A stretch of 64,000 bases of DNA from JAYZDK01 sp964604165 (GTDB taxonomy: Bacteria; Myxococcota_A; UBA796; CAJQPC01), in contig CAZRYF010000017.1 of NCBI GenBank assembly GCA_964604165.1, positions 5,696 through 69,695 of the forward strand, in the 5' to 3' direction. Below, in pieces: positions 45,107 through 53,803 of the stretch (positions within the stretch are counted from its first letter, which is position 1; every line of letters begins with the position of its first letter). The position numbers and the translations under genes are program-made. Below the pieces are notes generated by a model. The model was not told the origin of the DNA, ran no database searches, and worked only from the letters and a program-made list of their open reading frames with translations.

Positions 45107-45207
45107 CGGGAACCTCCAAGGCGCCTCTATCCCGAGTCTGGGCACCTGTCCGGGCCCCGACGCGCCTCCATCTTTGGCATACTCCCGGAACCCAATCGGA
45201 GCCTTGC

Positions 45208-46266
45208 GTGCGAATCGCTTCCGTCGGCAGAGCCTTGCCCCCCCATTTCTACGATCAAGAGACGCTGATCGCTGCATTTCGTGCCCATTGGGGCCAGCGC
45301 CACCACAACATGGATCGGCTGGAGGCCCTGCATCGCAACGTCTTGGTGGGGGGCCGAAACCTGGCCCTTCCCTTAGGAGAATACCCGGGACTGGACTCCT
45401 TTGGCGCCGCCAATGATGCCTGGATTCGAGTGGCGCTCGAGGTCGGAGCCCATGCACTCCTGGCCGCACTAAAGCCCATCGACATGTCCCCAGAGAGTGT
45501 CGATGCGCTCCTCTTCGTCAGCGTGACCGGCCTGGCCACACCCTCCATCGATGCACGACTGATCAACCGAGTCGGCCTCTCCCGCCACATCCGACGCATG
45601 CCCCTGTTTGGGTTGGGGTGTGTGGCGGGGGCCGCTGGAATCTCTAGGGCTTCGGAACAGGTCCGTGCCCGGCCCGAAAGCGCTGCGGTTCTTCTCTCCG
45701 TAGAGTTGTGCTCCCTGACCCTCCAACGAGATGACCTCTCAGTCCCCAACCTGATCTCCTCGGGCCTCTTTGGAGACGGTGCAGCCGCCGTGGTCCTTGT
45801 GGGGGAGAAACACCCCCTGTCGGCCCATGCGGGCCCTCGCATTGTGGACACCCGTTCAATTTTCTACCCGGACACGGAAGAGGTGATGGGTTGGGACATT
45901 TCCGAGACCGGTTTCAAGGTGGTCTTGTCCGCTGAGGTACCCAGAATCGCCGGAGAGGTCCTGCCCCGGGATGTAGAGGCCTTTTTGGCGGACCATAGCC
46001 TGGACACGGGCGACATCCATCGGTGGATCTGCCACCCGGGTGGCCCCAAGGTGCTAGAGGCGCTGCAGCGGGGACTGGACTTGCCGGACAGCGCGTTGGA
46101 TTTGACGTGGAAGAGCCTGCGAGAAGTGGGAAACCTGTCCTCCGCCTCAGTGCTCATGGTCCTGCAGGACACCCTGGCCCAGCCGCCCCCCCCTCCAGGA
46201 AGCCACGGGTTGCTCCTGGCCATGGGGCCCGGTTTCTGTTCCGAGCTTGTCTTGTTGCAATGGTGA
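45208..46266 (+). CDS. Type III polyketide synthase (chalcone/stilbene synthase family)
   Basis: 352 residues from the GTG at 45208 with CGGAG in front. The catalytic triad is complete: Cys138 in FGLGCVAGAAG, His276 in CHPGGPKVLEAL and Asn309 in VGNLSSASVLMVL. GLFGDGAAAVVLVG is the usual cyclisation-domain segment. Such enzymes extend an acyl starter with malonyl-CoA and cyclise the chain to alkylpyrones or alkylresorcinols. The next three genes overlap in sequence and supply a methyltransferase, an acyl carrier protein and a fatty acyl-AMP ligase, so the starter is probably a long fatty acid delivered on ACP. Confidence 0.94.
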   Translation: MRIASVGRALPPHFYDQETLIAAFRAHWGQRHHNMDRLEALHRNVLVGGRNLALPLGEYPGLDSFGAANDAWIRVALEVGAHALLAALKPIDMSPESVDALLFVSVTGLATPSIDARLINRVGLSRHIRRMPLFGLGCVAGAAGISRASEQVRARPESAAVLLSVELCSLTLQRDDLSVPNLISSGLFGDGAAAVVLVGEKHPLSAHAGPRIVDTRSIFYPDTEEVMGWDISETGFKVVLSAEVPRIAGEVLPRDVEAFLADHSLDTGDIHRWICHPGGPKVLEALQRGLDLPDSALDLTWKSLREVGNLSSASVLMVLQDTLAQPPPPPGSHGLLLAMGPGFCSELVLLQW

Positions 46267-46832
46267 CCTCCCAGGTGGCCTTCGCTGCCGTGCTCGCCTG
46301 CGTGGCCATGGAGCGGTTCGGAGAGCTGCTCCTTTCCCGTCGAAATGCCCGCCTTGCCCTGGAGCAAGGTGGCGTGGAGGTGGGCCAGCGCCACTTTCGC
46401 TGGATGGTGCTTCTGCACACTTTGGTCTTCCCCTTCGCTCTCGCAGAGGTTCTGCTCCTCGCGCGGCCGTTTGATCCTTTGGCCGGCGGAATCATGGGGG
46501 TGGCCCTGGTGGCTTCCATGGGACTTCGCTACTGGGCGGTGTCTACCCTGGGGCCCGCCTGGAACACCCGGGTGCTGGTGGTGCCTGGGCAACCCGCGAT
46601 AGAAGCTGGCCCCTATCGGTGGATTCGCCACCCAAACTACGTGGCGGTCTGCATCGAAATGGCGGCCCTTCCACTGGTTCACGGCGCCTGGATGACGGCT
46701 GGGCTGTTCAGTCTGCTCAATGCCGCCCTGTTGAAGGTTCGAATCCAGACGGAGGAGGCGGCGCTCACGGAGCACTGCGGGTATGGGGAACACATGGAAC
46801 AACGTCCACGATTTCTTCCGGAGGGTCCGTGA
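46260..46832 (+). CDS. Isoprenylcysteine carboxyl methyltransferase-family membrane methyltransferase
   Basis: 190 residues from the ATG at 46260, overlapping the polyketide synthase stop by seven bases; a GTG at 46263 would give an exact GTGA overlap. Five or so membrane helices. GPYRWIRHPNYVAVCIEMAALPLVHGAW is the ICMT-family SAM-binding signature, with RIQTEEAAL after it. In Bacillus (BpsB/YpbQ) and Streptomyces (SrsB) relatives next to type III PKS genes methylate the hydroxyl of alkylpyrones or alkylresorcinols. I infer the same job here. Confidence 0.9.
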   Translation: MVTSQVAFAAVLACVAMERFGELLLSRRNARLALEQGGVEVGQRHFRWMVLLHTLVFPFALAEVLLLARPFDPLAGGIMGVALVASMGLRYWAVSTLGPAWNTRVLVVPGQPAIEAGPYRWIRHPNYVAVCIEMAALPLVHGAWMTAGLFSLLNAALLKVRIQTEEAALTEHCGYGEHMEQRPRFLPEGP

Positions 46833-47077
46833 ACCGGGAAAGCATCCTGGAAGGCCTCGTCGCTGTGGCCAGGGAGCACCTGGACCATGAAGGGGGCCTG
46901 GAGGTGTCATCCCCCCTGGTGCAGGTCCTGGAGCTGGACTCGATCCGCTTGTTGACACTGATTGTAGAGGTGGAGAACCACTTCCAGGTCTGCCTCGAAG
47001 AGGGGGATGAACAGGGCCTGGAAACTGCAGGGGACCTGGTGGATCTCATCGGGAGACGTCTTGCAAACGCTCAGTGA
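46829..47077 (+). CDS. Free-standing acyl carrier protein
   Basis: 82 residues. The GTG at 46829 overlaps the methyltransferase stop (GTGA) and has GGAGGG in front. The phosphopantetheine site is LELDSIRLLTLIVEVENHF with Ser38; helices before and after fit the ACP fold. Dedicated ACPs beside fatty acyl-AMP ligases receive the activated acyl chain. The sequence shows no other domain. The gene overlaps the ligase start by 17 bases, so the two are almost surely cotranslated. Confidence 0.9.
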   Translation: MNRESILEGLVAVAREHLDHEGGLEVSSPLVQVLELDSIRLLTLIVEVENHFQVCLEEGDEQGLETAGDLVDLIGRRLANAQ

Positions 47078-48779
47078 CTGCCTCGAGGAAGCCCGGACCA
47101 TCACCGAATTCGGTCTTCGCTTTGTGGACCGAAGCGAAGACGCCGTTCACATTTCATGGGCTCGCATCCGCAAGAATGCAGCCCGCACTGCCGGACAACT
47201 CCTGGAGCTCGGTTGCCAACCCGGTGACCGGATCTGCCTTGTGTACCCCACTGAGCCCGCCTTCTTCTCTGCATTTCTGGGAGCGGTCTGGGCGGGTATG
47301 GTCCCAGTCCCCCTTTACCCACCCGTTCGTCTTGGCCGCCTGGACGAGTACGCGGCCAAGACCTCCAGAATGATACAAATCACAGGCGCCCGGGCAGTGC
47401 TCGCTTCCACCCGGGTGCGCCGACTCTTGGGGCCCGCCATCCAGGCTGCTCGACCGGAGTTTGGCTGCCTGACCCTGGAGGACCTCCCTGCTGCACCCGA
47501 GGCACCGCGGCACCGGGCCCGCCCCGAAGACCTTGCGTTCGTGCAGTTCTCCTCTGGAACAACCGCAGACCCAAAGGCGGTGGCGTTGACCCATGGAGCG
47601 GTCATGGCCCAGGCGTGTATTCTCGTGGAGGGACTTCTGGAGGCGTGGCCAGAAGAGGAGCACGGCCTGCAAAGCGGAATCAGCTGGTTGCCCCTCTACC
47701 ATGACATGGGTCTCATTGGCTGCGTGTTCCCGGCCCTCTTGAAGGGGCGGGACCTGACCCTGATCGGGCCGGATGTTTTTGTGACACGCCCCGCCCTCTG
47801 GCTTCGAACTATTTCTCGCTACAAATGCACAATCTCAACGGCCCCGAATTTTGCCTACGGGATGTGTGTTCACAAGGTCAGGGATTCGGACATGGAAGGG
47901 GTGGACCTCTCTTCCTGGAAGGTGGCCCTCAACGGGGCAGAGTCCGTCTCTGGGGAGACCCTGGGCGCCTTTTCAGATCGCTTCTCCCGGTGGGGGTTCG
48001 ACCGAATGGCCCTTACCCCAGTGTACGGTCTCTCCGAGGCTGCCCTGGCTGTCACATTTTCTCCTCTCAAAGAGATCTGGAAACAGCGAGCCCACCCAGC
48101 AAAGGGCCGACCTATCATGTCTCTGGGCCCCCCCTTGCCTGGATTCACCGTAGACATTCGAAGCCCGGAAGGGGACAGCTTGCCCGAGGCCCAGGTGGGC
48201 CACGTCTGGATCCAGGGGCCATCCCTGATGCGGGAGTACCTCCAGAACCCGGAGGCCACCCAAAAGGTACTGCAAGACGGCTGGCTGGACACGGGAGACC
48301 TCGGATTCCTTCAAGAAGGGGATCTGCACGTGGTGGGTCGCGCCAAGGAGGTGCTCATCCTTCGGGGTCGAAACACCCCGCCCGAGGCTGTGGAGTCTGC
48401 GGTTACGGAGCTTTCCGGGGTGCGACGTGGATGCGTAGCCGCAGTGTGCCACCGCCCACCCGGTGCCCACACAGATGAGCTGGTATTGCTGGTGGAGCAG
48501 GCCAAGGAAAGAAGCCTGGCCCCAGATCAGCTTGCAAGGGACTGCCGAGAAGCGGTGGTGGCAGCAACAGGCCTCTTGTGTTGGAAGGTGGAGGTCCTGG
48601 AGCCGGGCACACTTCCCCGCACCAGCAGCGGCAAGATTCGCCGCATTGAGGCGGAAGAGCGCTTTGCATCGGGTAGCTTGAGGGCCGCGACAGAGCCCGG
48701 ACCCCTGGGTCTTGCCGCCGCCCTGGTCCGTTCAAGCCTTGCCATGCCAAGGCGAGGAGGCCGACCGACAAAAATGTAG
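47061..48779 (+). CDS. Fatty acyl-AMP ligase (FAAL-type)
   Basis: 572 residues from the TTG at 47061 with GGGAG in front; the frame is open to 47007. The P-loop FSSGTTADPKAVALTHG is at about residues 162-179. WLPLYHDMGLIG, LNGAESVSGETL and TPVYGLSEAALAVTF are characteristic of FAALs rather than acyl-CoA synthetases, as is ILRGRNTPPEAVESAV. The end motif TSSGKIRR keeps the catalytic Lys. FAALs make acyl-AMP and load it on an ACP, not on CoA. It should supply fatty acyl-ACP to the type III PKS of this cluster. Confidence 0.93.
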   Translation: MQTLSDCLEEARTITEFGLRFVDRSEDAVHISWARIRKNAARTAGQLLELGCQPGDRICLVYPTEPAFFSAFLGAVWAGMVPVPLYPPVRLGRLDEYAAKTSRMIQITGARAVLASTRVRRLLGPAIQAARPEFGCLTLEDLPAAPEAPRHRARPEDLAFVQFSSGTTADPKAVALTHGAVMAQACILVEGLLEAWPEEEHGLQSGISWLPLYHDMGLIGCVFPALLKGRDLTLIGPDVFVTRPALWLRTISRYKCTISTAPNFAYGMCVHKVRDSDMEGVDLSSWKVALNGAESVSGETLGAFSDRFSRWGFDRMALTPVYGLSEAALAVTFSPLKEIWKQRAHPAKGRPIMSLGPPLPGFTVDIRSPEGDSLPEAQVGHVWIQGPSLMREYLQNPEATQKVLQDGWLDTGDLGFLQEGDLHVVGRAKEVLILRGRNTPPEAVESAVTELSGVRRGCVAAVCHRPPGAHTDELVLLVEQAKERSLAPDQLARDCREAVVAATGLLCWKVEVLEPGTLPRTSSGKIRRIEAEERFASGSLRAATEPGPLGLAAALVRSSLAMPRRGGRPTKM

Positions 48780-48806
48780 TTTCTTGCTTGCCATTCAACA
48801 GAGCAT

Positions 48807-49889
48807 CTACCCCCGCGCCGTTCGAATCGCCTGCCACACCCGCGCCCGCAAGAGCGAGTCCGCTTGAAGCTCTGCCAGGGCACGCTCCAACACCCCTGCC
48901 CCTTGGCCTCCGTCTCGCTGGTGGCGCTCCAGACGAGCCTGGCCTGTGAGGAAGGGGGCGCCGCATTGCTCTCCCAGGAACACGGCGGCGCTCAGGTCTT
49001 CCATTGCGCCGTCGGCTCCTGCTGTCCAGCGAGACAAGCCCCTGGCCAGGCGGGCCCGGCCTTCCAAATGAGAGAGGGAACGCTCCTTGCAAAAGGCCAC
49101 CGCTGCGTCCAAGCCCCCGGGCAGAAAGGCATGAGACGAGTCTCCGTGGGCAGTCATGGCCCGCTCTACGGCCACTCGAAACTGGCCGCTCTGGCGGCCG
49201 GCCTTCCCCCAGGCAATCCACGACCTGTCCAGCAGGGAGAAGGCCTCTTCCACTTCCCCCTGGTCCCGCGCCACGCGCGCCAGAGCTTCCCACACCGCCC
49301 CCAAAGCCGATGGATTGGGAGGGTCTTCTCCTTCCAGCTCCAGGGCACAACTCAACAGGCGCTCCCGGGCGCGGTTCCAATCCCCGCTCAACTGCGCCAC
49401 TTGGGCCCGTCGAAATCGGACTGCGATGCCCACCTCTCGGGCGCCATCCTCCCAGGCATCCAAGAGCTCCCCCAAGGGCGCAATCTGACCGGATGCCACC
49501 AGAATTCCCGCCAACGTGTCTGTCGCCAGCTCCCTGACCTGACCTTCCTGCACCAGCCCGAGAACACGGCGGGCGTGTCCCTCCCCCTCCTCCAGGCGCC
49601 CCATGTCAAGACATGCCGCGGCACCGTGGATCCAAACAAGGGCCTCCAACTCCACATCCGGCAGCCGTCCTTCCAGAACCTCAATTCGCGCCAAGACCTG
49701 CACAGGCCGGTCCCCCCGTCGCCAACAGTCCACGGCCCGGATTCCGGCCTCCAGGGCAACATCCCCGCGCTCCTCGGCTTCTGCGATTTTTTGAACCTGC
49801 TCCCAACAGGGTGCAGCCTGCTCCCAGTCTCCCTCCATGGCCTGGGCTCTGCCCAAGGCACGCTCCAGCGCAGTGTCTCCGCTTTCCAT
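48807..49889 (-). CDS. TPR-like helical repeat protein
   Basis: 360 residues, almost wholly alpha-helical with a repeating pattern of helix pairs (ALGRAQAMEGDWEQAAPCWEQVQKI, RRAQVAQLSGDWNRARERLLSCALELEG, ALARVARDQGEVEEAFSLLDRSW). This fits tetratricopeptide-like repeats in a cytoplasmic scaffold. No signal peptide. It is the last gene of the kinase operon, seven bases after the previous stop, so it may bind the kinase or its target. Confidence 0.75.
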   Translation of the reverse strand: MESGDTALERALGRAQAMEGDWEQAAPCWEQVQKIAEAEERGDVALEAGIRAVDCWRRGDRPVQVLARIEVLEGRLPDVELEALVWIHGAAACLDMGRLEEGEGHARRVLGLVQEGQVRELATDTLAGILVASGQIAPLGELLDAWEDGAREVGIAVRFRRAQVAQLSGDWNRARERLLSCALELEGEDPPNPSALGAVWEALARVARDQGEVEEAFSLLDRSWIAWGKAGRQSGQFRVAVERAMTAHGDSSHAFLPGGLDAAVAFCKERSLSHLEGRARLARGLSRWTAGADGAMEDLSAAVFLGEQCGAPFLTGQARLERHQRDGGQGAGVLERALAELQADSLLRARVWQAIRTARG

Positions 49890-49896
49890 CCGTGAC

Positions 49897-50814
49897 TTAG
49901 AATCGCCCGTTCATGCGAATCCCGTCGGCTCCTATGCCCACCTGGACATCCCGCTGCTTCCACCACAGCGCTCCTCCCGCTCCCCCGAGCACCGCACCGC
50001 CCGCCACCAGGCCCAAGGTCAATGCCCGGGTCTTCTGAAAGCTGGCGGTCAGGGCATCTGCCTCAGCCCGGGTAACGGTGGAAGGATTAGACCGCGCCTG
50101 CTGGATCTCCGAAAACTGTGGATTCAGCAGCGCAAAGTTCACGACACTGCCCGCCAGCAGCACCAAAGCGCCCCCCCCAAGCAGCGCCTGGTCCAGGGGC
50201 AGACCCGCCCCTTCTCCCCCGGCAAATGAAGGTCGAAAGCACTCGGACATGGAACAAAAACAGCCATAGTCTGGCGCCGTGCCAAAGAGCACCCACTTGC
50301 TGGTGAGATTGCCCTCAGCACACATCACCTGCACCAGGTGTCGTCCCTCTACCACATCGTCGTAGGAGGTCATCAACCGTCCATCGATGTAGATCTTCTC
50401 GGTGATGGCAGCCACCGGCACCCCCGCAGCCGGGCGGTCGCGGAAGTTGACCTCCCTCCGCAACAACTCGAACAAGTCCTGCAACTCGTCCTCCGCCACG
50501 AGCTCTTCATCCCATTGAAACTCGGTGTCGTGGACCAGCGCGGCCTTGAAGTACTCCAAAGCCTGCACTTCCTTGTCTCCCACAAAATACTCGAGAATTC
50601 CCCGGTAGTATTGGATGCGAGACAAGAGAGAGGGAAGAACTGGAACGTCACTTTTTGGCGCCAGCTTCTCCGCGTCGTCCAACAAGTCATGGGCCGTTTC
50701 AAACTCCCCATCCAGAATGGCCTCTCGCGCTCCATCCACCTGTTCCAGGAGGGGACTCGCCCAGGCGACCGAACCGCCCAAGAACAGCGCGAGGCACCAG
50801 CCCCCTCGAATCAT
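49897..50814 (-). CDS. Exported TPR-like protein with C-terminal membrane segments
   Basis: 305 residues from the ATG at 50814, which gives a signal peptide (MIRGGWCLALFLGGSVAWA). LLEQVDGAREAILDGEFETAHDLLDDAEKLAP and the following helices suggest TPR motifs, then a beta domain (KIYIDGRLMTSYDDVVEGRHLVQVMC) resembling PEGA-type folds, then two hydrophobic segments (LLGGGALVLLAGSVVNFALL and LGLVAGGAVLGGAGGALWW). Five bases downstream of the kinase gene. I infer an envelope partner of the kinase. Confidence 0.75.
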   Translation of the reverse strand: MIRGGWCLALFLGGSVAWASPLLEQVDGAREAILDGEFETAHDLLDDAEKLAPKSDVPVLPSLLSRIQYYRGILEYFVGDKEVQALEYFKAALVHDTEFQWDEELVAEDELQDLFELLRREVNFRDRPAAGVPVAAITEKIYIDGRLMTSYDDVVEGRHLVQVMCAEGNLTSKWVLFGTAPDYGCFCSMSECFRPSFAGGEGAGLPLDQALLGGGALVLLAGSVVNFALLNPQFSEIQQARSNPSTVTRAEADALTASFQKTRALTLGLVAGGAVLGGAGGALWWKQRDVQVGIGADGIRMNGRF

Positions 50815-50819
50815 GTGGT

Positions 50820-52733
50820 TCAGTCGCACCCGCGCTCCTCCCATTTCAATCCACTTCCGCTCTTCTTGAGATTGTACCGACAGGTTTTGTCAGATCGTAC
50901 CCGTACCTTGAGGGTCTCCTCCGGACCACCACTCTTGGGGGTGACCCGGGTCTTGTAGCTGCCTGGTTGCAAGTCCGCGATCTCCAGGCGAATGCAGGGG
51001 GAACGACAGATCCGCAAAAAGCCGCTCCCATGGCTGACCTTGACCTGGGCCCCACCTATCGACAAGGTGTTCAGCTTGAGGCTTCCCGGGCGGGCGCTCG
51101 CCCGCGGCGCTGGCGCCGCTTTGGGGGGTACAGCTTCAGGGGCAACAACCTCCTCTACCTCCTCCACCACAATTGTCGGCGCGGCCGCCTCAGGCGCTGC
51201 TGGCTCTTCTGCAAGGGCGACCGCGGGCTCCTCCTCGGGGGCTGGCGCCTCCACCACCGCTGGCGCAACCTCCGCTTGCAAGGCTGGCTCCTCACCGCCG
51301 CCCCTCAGAATCTCCGCAACGGTAACCGCCCCGAGCACTGCCGCCGCGATGACCCAGGCCTTCTTGGACCTCGCCGGTGTGGGAGGGGGCGCATCCTGGG
51401 TGAGCTCCCCTGCCTCAAATCCAAGGGTCCCCGAGAGAGACGGGGCCGATGCAGTGGTGTCTTCGGACCCCATGGGCGGTGGAGGCGCAGGCAAGGTCGT
51501 GCCTTCCGGCACCTGTACGACCGGCTGTTCCCCGGGAAAGGTCTCTGACGTCCAGACCGGCTCCTCGTCCACGTTTCCCAGGTCCAGCGTCCGGTCCGAT
51601 TCCTCTCCCGCCGCCGCTGCAGCCGTTTCCTCCGAATCCTCGACGTAGTCATCCAGCCATCCGGCGCTGGTCTCGCTTCCGCCAGCGGTGGGGGTCAGGG
51701 GGCCCAGGTCTTCCTCCCCAAGAGGCAGCCCTTCCGTATCAAAGGTGGCCGTTCGGTCCTCCTCCAAGGTCTGCCCTTCGAGGGAGTCCCCCACGGCTTC
51801 CAGAGGCTCCTGGTCTCTCATCACCTCCTTTACGTGCTCCTTGCAGAACCGGCGCAAGCTCTGCCCCCCCACCTGTTCCGCCAGCTCCTCCATGGCTTCT
51901 TCCACCTCCAGCGCCGTCATTCGGCCCGTCTCGTTGAACGCCATCATCGCCCCGAGAACCCGCCGAAGTTCCGCCAGGATCTCATCATCGCCCCCCTGCA
52001 GCTGAACCCGCCCCAGGCTCTCCTTCAGAGCCGCCTCGTAGCGCTCTTCCCGCAGTTGCACCCGACCCGTTGGCTCTCCCACCAGCAACTCAAACAGGGT
52101 GACTCCAAGTGCAAACACGTCGCAAGCCCGTGTGTCCCGGTCTCCCATGAAACGCTCAGGGGCCATGTAGATCTGCGACCCAAAGTGCATTGCCTCCGTG
52201 TGAGCCTCCCGGGTCTCGAAATTGGCGCGAGCGGTTCCAAAGTCCAAGAGCTTGACCTCCCCCTCCGCAGTCACCATCACATTGGAGGGTTTGATGTCCC
52301 GGTGAATGAGCTGAAGGGGATTGCCTCCCTGGAGCGGCACGTGGCTGAAGGCCGCTTCCAGCGCTGCCGCCACCGCTCCCACCACCTGAAATGCCATACG
52401 CGGAGGGACGTTTTCACCCTTCTTGGCAAGCCAGGAAATGAGGGTGCCCATGTCGACCCCCTCCAGGTACTCCATGACCACTGCACAGTGCCCCCCCAGG
52501 TTGGTCAGGTCCTCCACCCGCACAATGTGACGATGGCGCAAGCGGCCGAGCAGACGGGCCTCATCCCGGGAGCGCATGACCACTTCCTGGTGCTGCGCCC
52601 ACTTCTGGTGCAGCACCTTCACGGCCACCACCGTAGAAAAGTCATCTCCGGTGATCATCTCCGCCAGGTACACCGTCCCGAACCCGCCTCGAGCCAGCTC
52701 GTGAATGAAGCGGAATTTCCTTCGAACGCTCAT
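50820..52733 (-). CDS. Transmembrane eukaryote-like Ser/Thr protein kinase with C-terminal PEGA-like domain
   Basis: 637 residues from the ATG at 52733. The kinase domain has the glycine loop ELARGGFGTVYLAE, Lys39 in VAVKV, the catalytic HRDIKPSN at 144-151 and DFG at 164-166; all key residues are present. Residues about 330-480 are an acidic, low-complexity juxtamembrane region, followed by a single membrane helix (KKAWVIAAAVLGAVTVAEIL). The periplasmic end (APAPRASARPGSLKLNTL, then CRSPCIRLEIADLQPGSYKTRV) resembles a PEGA domain with two Cys. Likely a cell-envelope sensor kinase; substrate unknown. Confidence 0.93.
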   Translation of the reverse strand: MSVRRKFRFIHELARGGFGTVYLAEMITGDDFSTVVAVKVLHQKWAQHQEVVMRSRDEARLLGRLRHRHIVRVEDLTNLGGHCAVVMEYLEGVDMGTLISWLAKKGENVPPRMAFQVVGAVAAALEAAFSHVPLQGGNPLQLIHRDIKPSNVMVTAEGEVKLLDFGTARANFETREAHTEAMHFGSQIYMAPERFMGDRDTRACDVFALGVTLFELLVGEPTGRVQLREERYEAALKESLGRVQLQGGDDEILAELRRVLGAMMAFNETGRMTALEVEEAMEELAEQVGGQSLRRFCKEHVKEVMRDQEPLEAVGDSLEGQTLEEDRTATFDTEGLPLGEEDLGPLTPTAGGSETSAGWLDDYVEDSEETAAAAAGEESDRTLDLGNVDEEPVWTSETFPGEQPVVQVPEGTTLPAPPPPMGSEDTTASAPSLSGTLGFEAGELTQDAPPPTPARSKKAWVIAAAVLGAVTVAEILRGGGEEPALQAEVAPAVVEAPAPEEEPAVALAEEPAAPEAAAPTIVVEEVEEVVAPEAVPPKAAPAPRASARPGSLKLNTLSIGGAQVKVSHGSGFLRICRSPCIRLEIADLQPGSYKTRVTPKSGGPEETLKVRVRSDKTCRYNLKKSGSGLKWEERGCD

Positions 52734-52828
52734 GGCATGTCCACCCAAACAGGTCCATCTCCCGAAGGGTTCACAGGAGAGCCCGGGCAGCATACCGCGG
52801 GTCTCCCGGCAGTTGGAGGTATCCTCGC

Positions 52829-53803
52829 GTGGTGTTGCTTGTCTCGATCATTGCCGCTGTCGCCTGGGGCACCCCCATTCAGGCAGATCTCCACCTGGAC
52901 ACCCCGACCCAGCTGCACCGGAAAGAGGTCGGAATCGATGCCCCCGGACTGGAGGCGGGTTTGAGACAACTTCAGGCTGGGGGAACCAACCTGGCGGTAG
53001 AGGTCTTGTGGCCTCCCAGGAGGGCCGACCACGTGGCCCACACCCTCGCCTTGTTGGATCGACTGGAGTCCGCAATCGACTCCCAGGACATGTTGCAGAT
53101 CGTGCGCAGCCCCACCGAGGCCAGAACCACGGGAGAGGCTGGGCGTATCGGAGTGCTGGTGTCCCTGGAAGGCACCCACGGCCTGAAAGAAGACGACTGG
53201 CGCGCCTCCCTGCAAGGACTTCAAGCGCGGGGCCTGGGCATGGTCGGACTGACCTGGAGCTTCTCCACGCCCTTCGCTGGAAGCTCCGGAGACGGAGGGG
53301 GGGGATTGACCGAAAAGGGCCGAGAGCTCGTCTCCCTCTGCCAAGCCACCGGGCTGATTGTAGACCTGTCCCATGCGAGCAGGGACACCACCCTGGAGGT
53401 GTGCACAACCTCCCCCGTGCCCGTCATCGCATCTCACTCCAACGCACACACGCTGTCCCCCCACCCTCGCAACCTGTCAGATGACGAGATCCGCTGCATC
53501 GCTGCCACCGGGGGCGTGATCGGCTTGAACCTGCACGGGCCCTTTGTGGGAGGTGCCCGAGACCTCGGGGCCGTGGTGGCCCAGGCCAATCACCTGGCCC
53601 ACATCGGTGGCCACGGTGTGGTGGCCCTGGGGAGCGATTTTGACGGCTTGATTCAGCCAGTAAAGGGTCTGCCCAACGCCTCAAACCTCCCAGATCTCTG
53701 GCGTGCCCTGAAGACCGCCGGCTGGTCCGAGGCGCAGATCCGCGGTGTGCAAGGCGAGAACTTCCTTCGGGCCTGGAGCGGAGTGACCTCCGCAGTCAGG
53801 TGA
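52829..53803 (+). CDS. Membrane dipeptidase, peptidase family M19
   Basis: 324 residues; the GTG at 52829 has GGAGG before it. Zinc ligands of the M19 family are present: His22 and Asp24 in DLHLDTP, Glu in VSLEGTHGL, His in VDLSHAS, His in ASHSNAH and Asp in GSDFDG. It hydrolyses dipeptides, in some cases with D-residues. The N-terminus is a short hydrophobic stretch (VLLVSIIAAVAWGTP) that may be a signal peptide. The gene is divergent from the kinase operon and its end overlaps the LRR gene by eight bases. Confidence 0.92.
   Translation: MVLLVSIIAAVAWGTPIQADLHLDTPTQLHRKEVGIDAPGLEAGLRQLQAGGTNLAVEVLWPPRRADHVAHTLALLDRLESAIDSQDMLQIVRSPTEARTTGEAGRIGVLVSLEGTHGLKEDDWRASLQGLQARGLGMVGLTWSFSTPFAGSSGDGGGGLTEKGRELVSLCQATGLIVDLSHASRDTTLEVCTTSPVPVIASHSNAHTLSPHPRNLSDDEIRCIAATGGVIGLNLHGPFVGGARDLGAVVAQANHLAHIGGHGVVALGSDFDGLIQPVKGLPNASNLPDLWRALKTAGWSEAQIRGVQGENFLRAWSGVTSAVR

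Noticed and set aside
47007..47060. Upstream ATG for the fatty acyl-AMP ligase
   Set aside because: It would overlap the ACP gene by 71 bases and add residues unlike FAALs; the TTG at 47061 has a Shine-Dalgarno site and the usual N-terminus.
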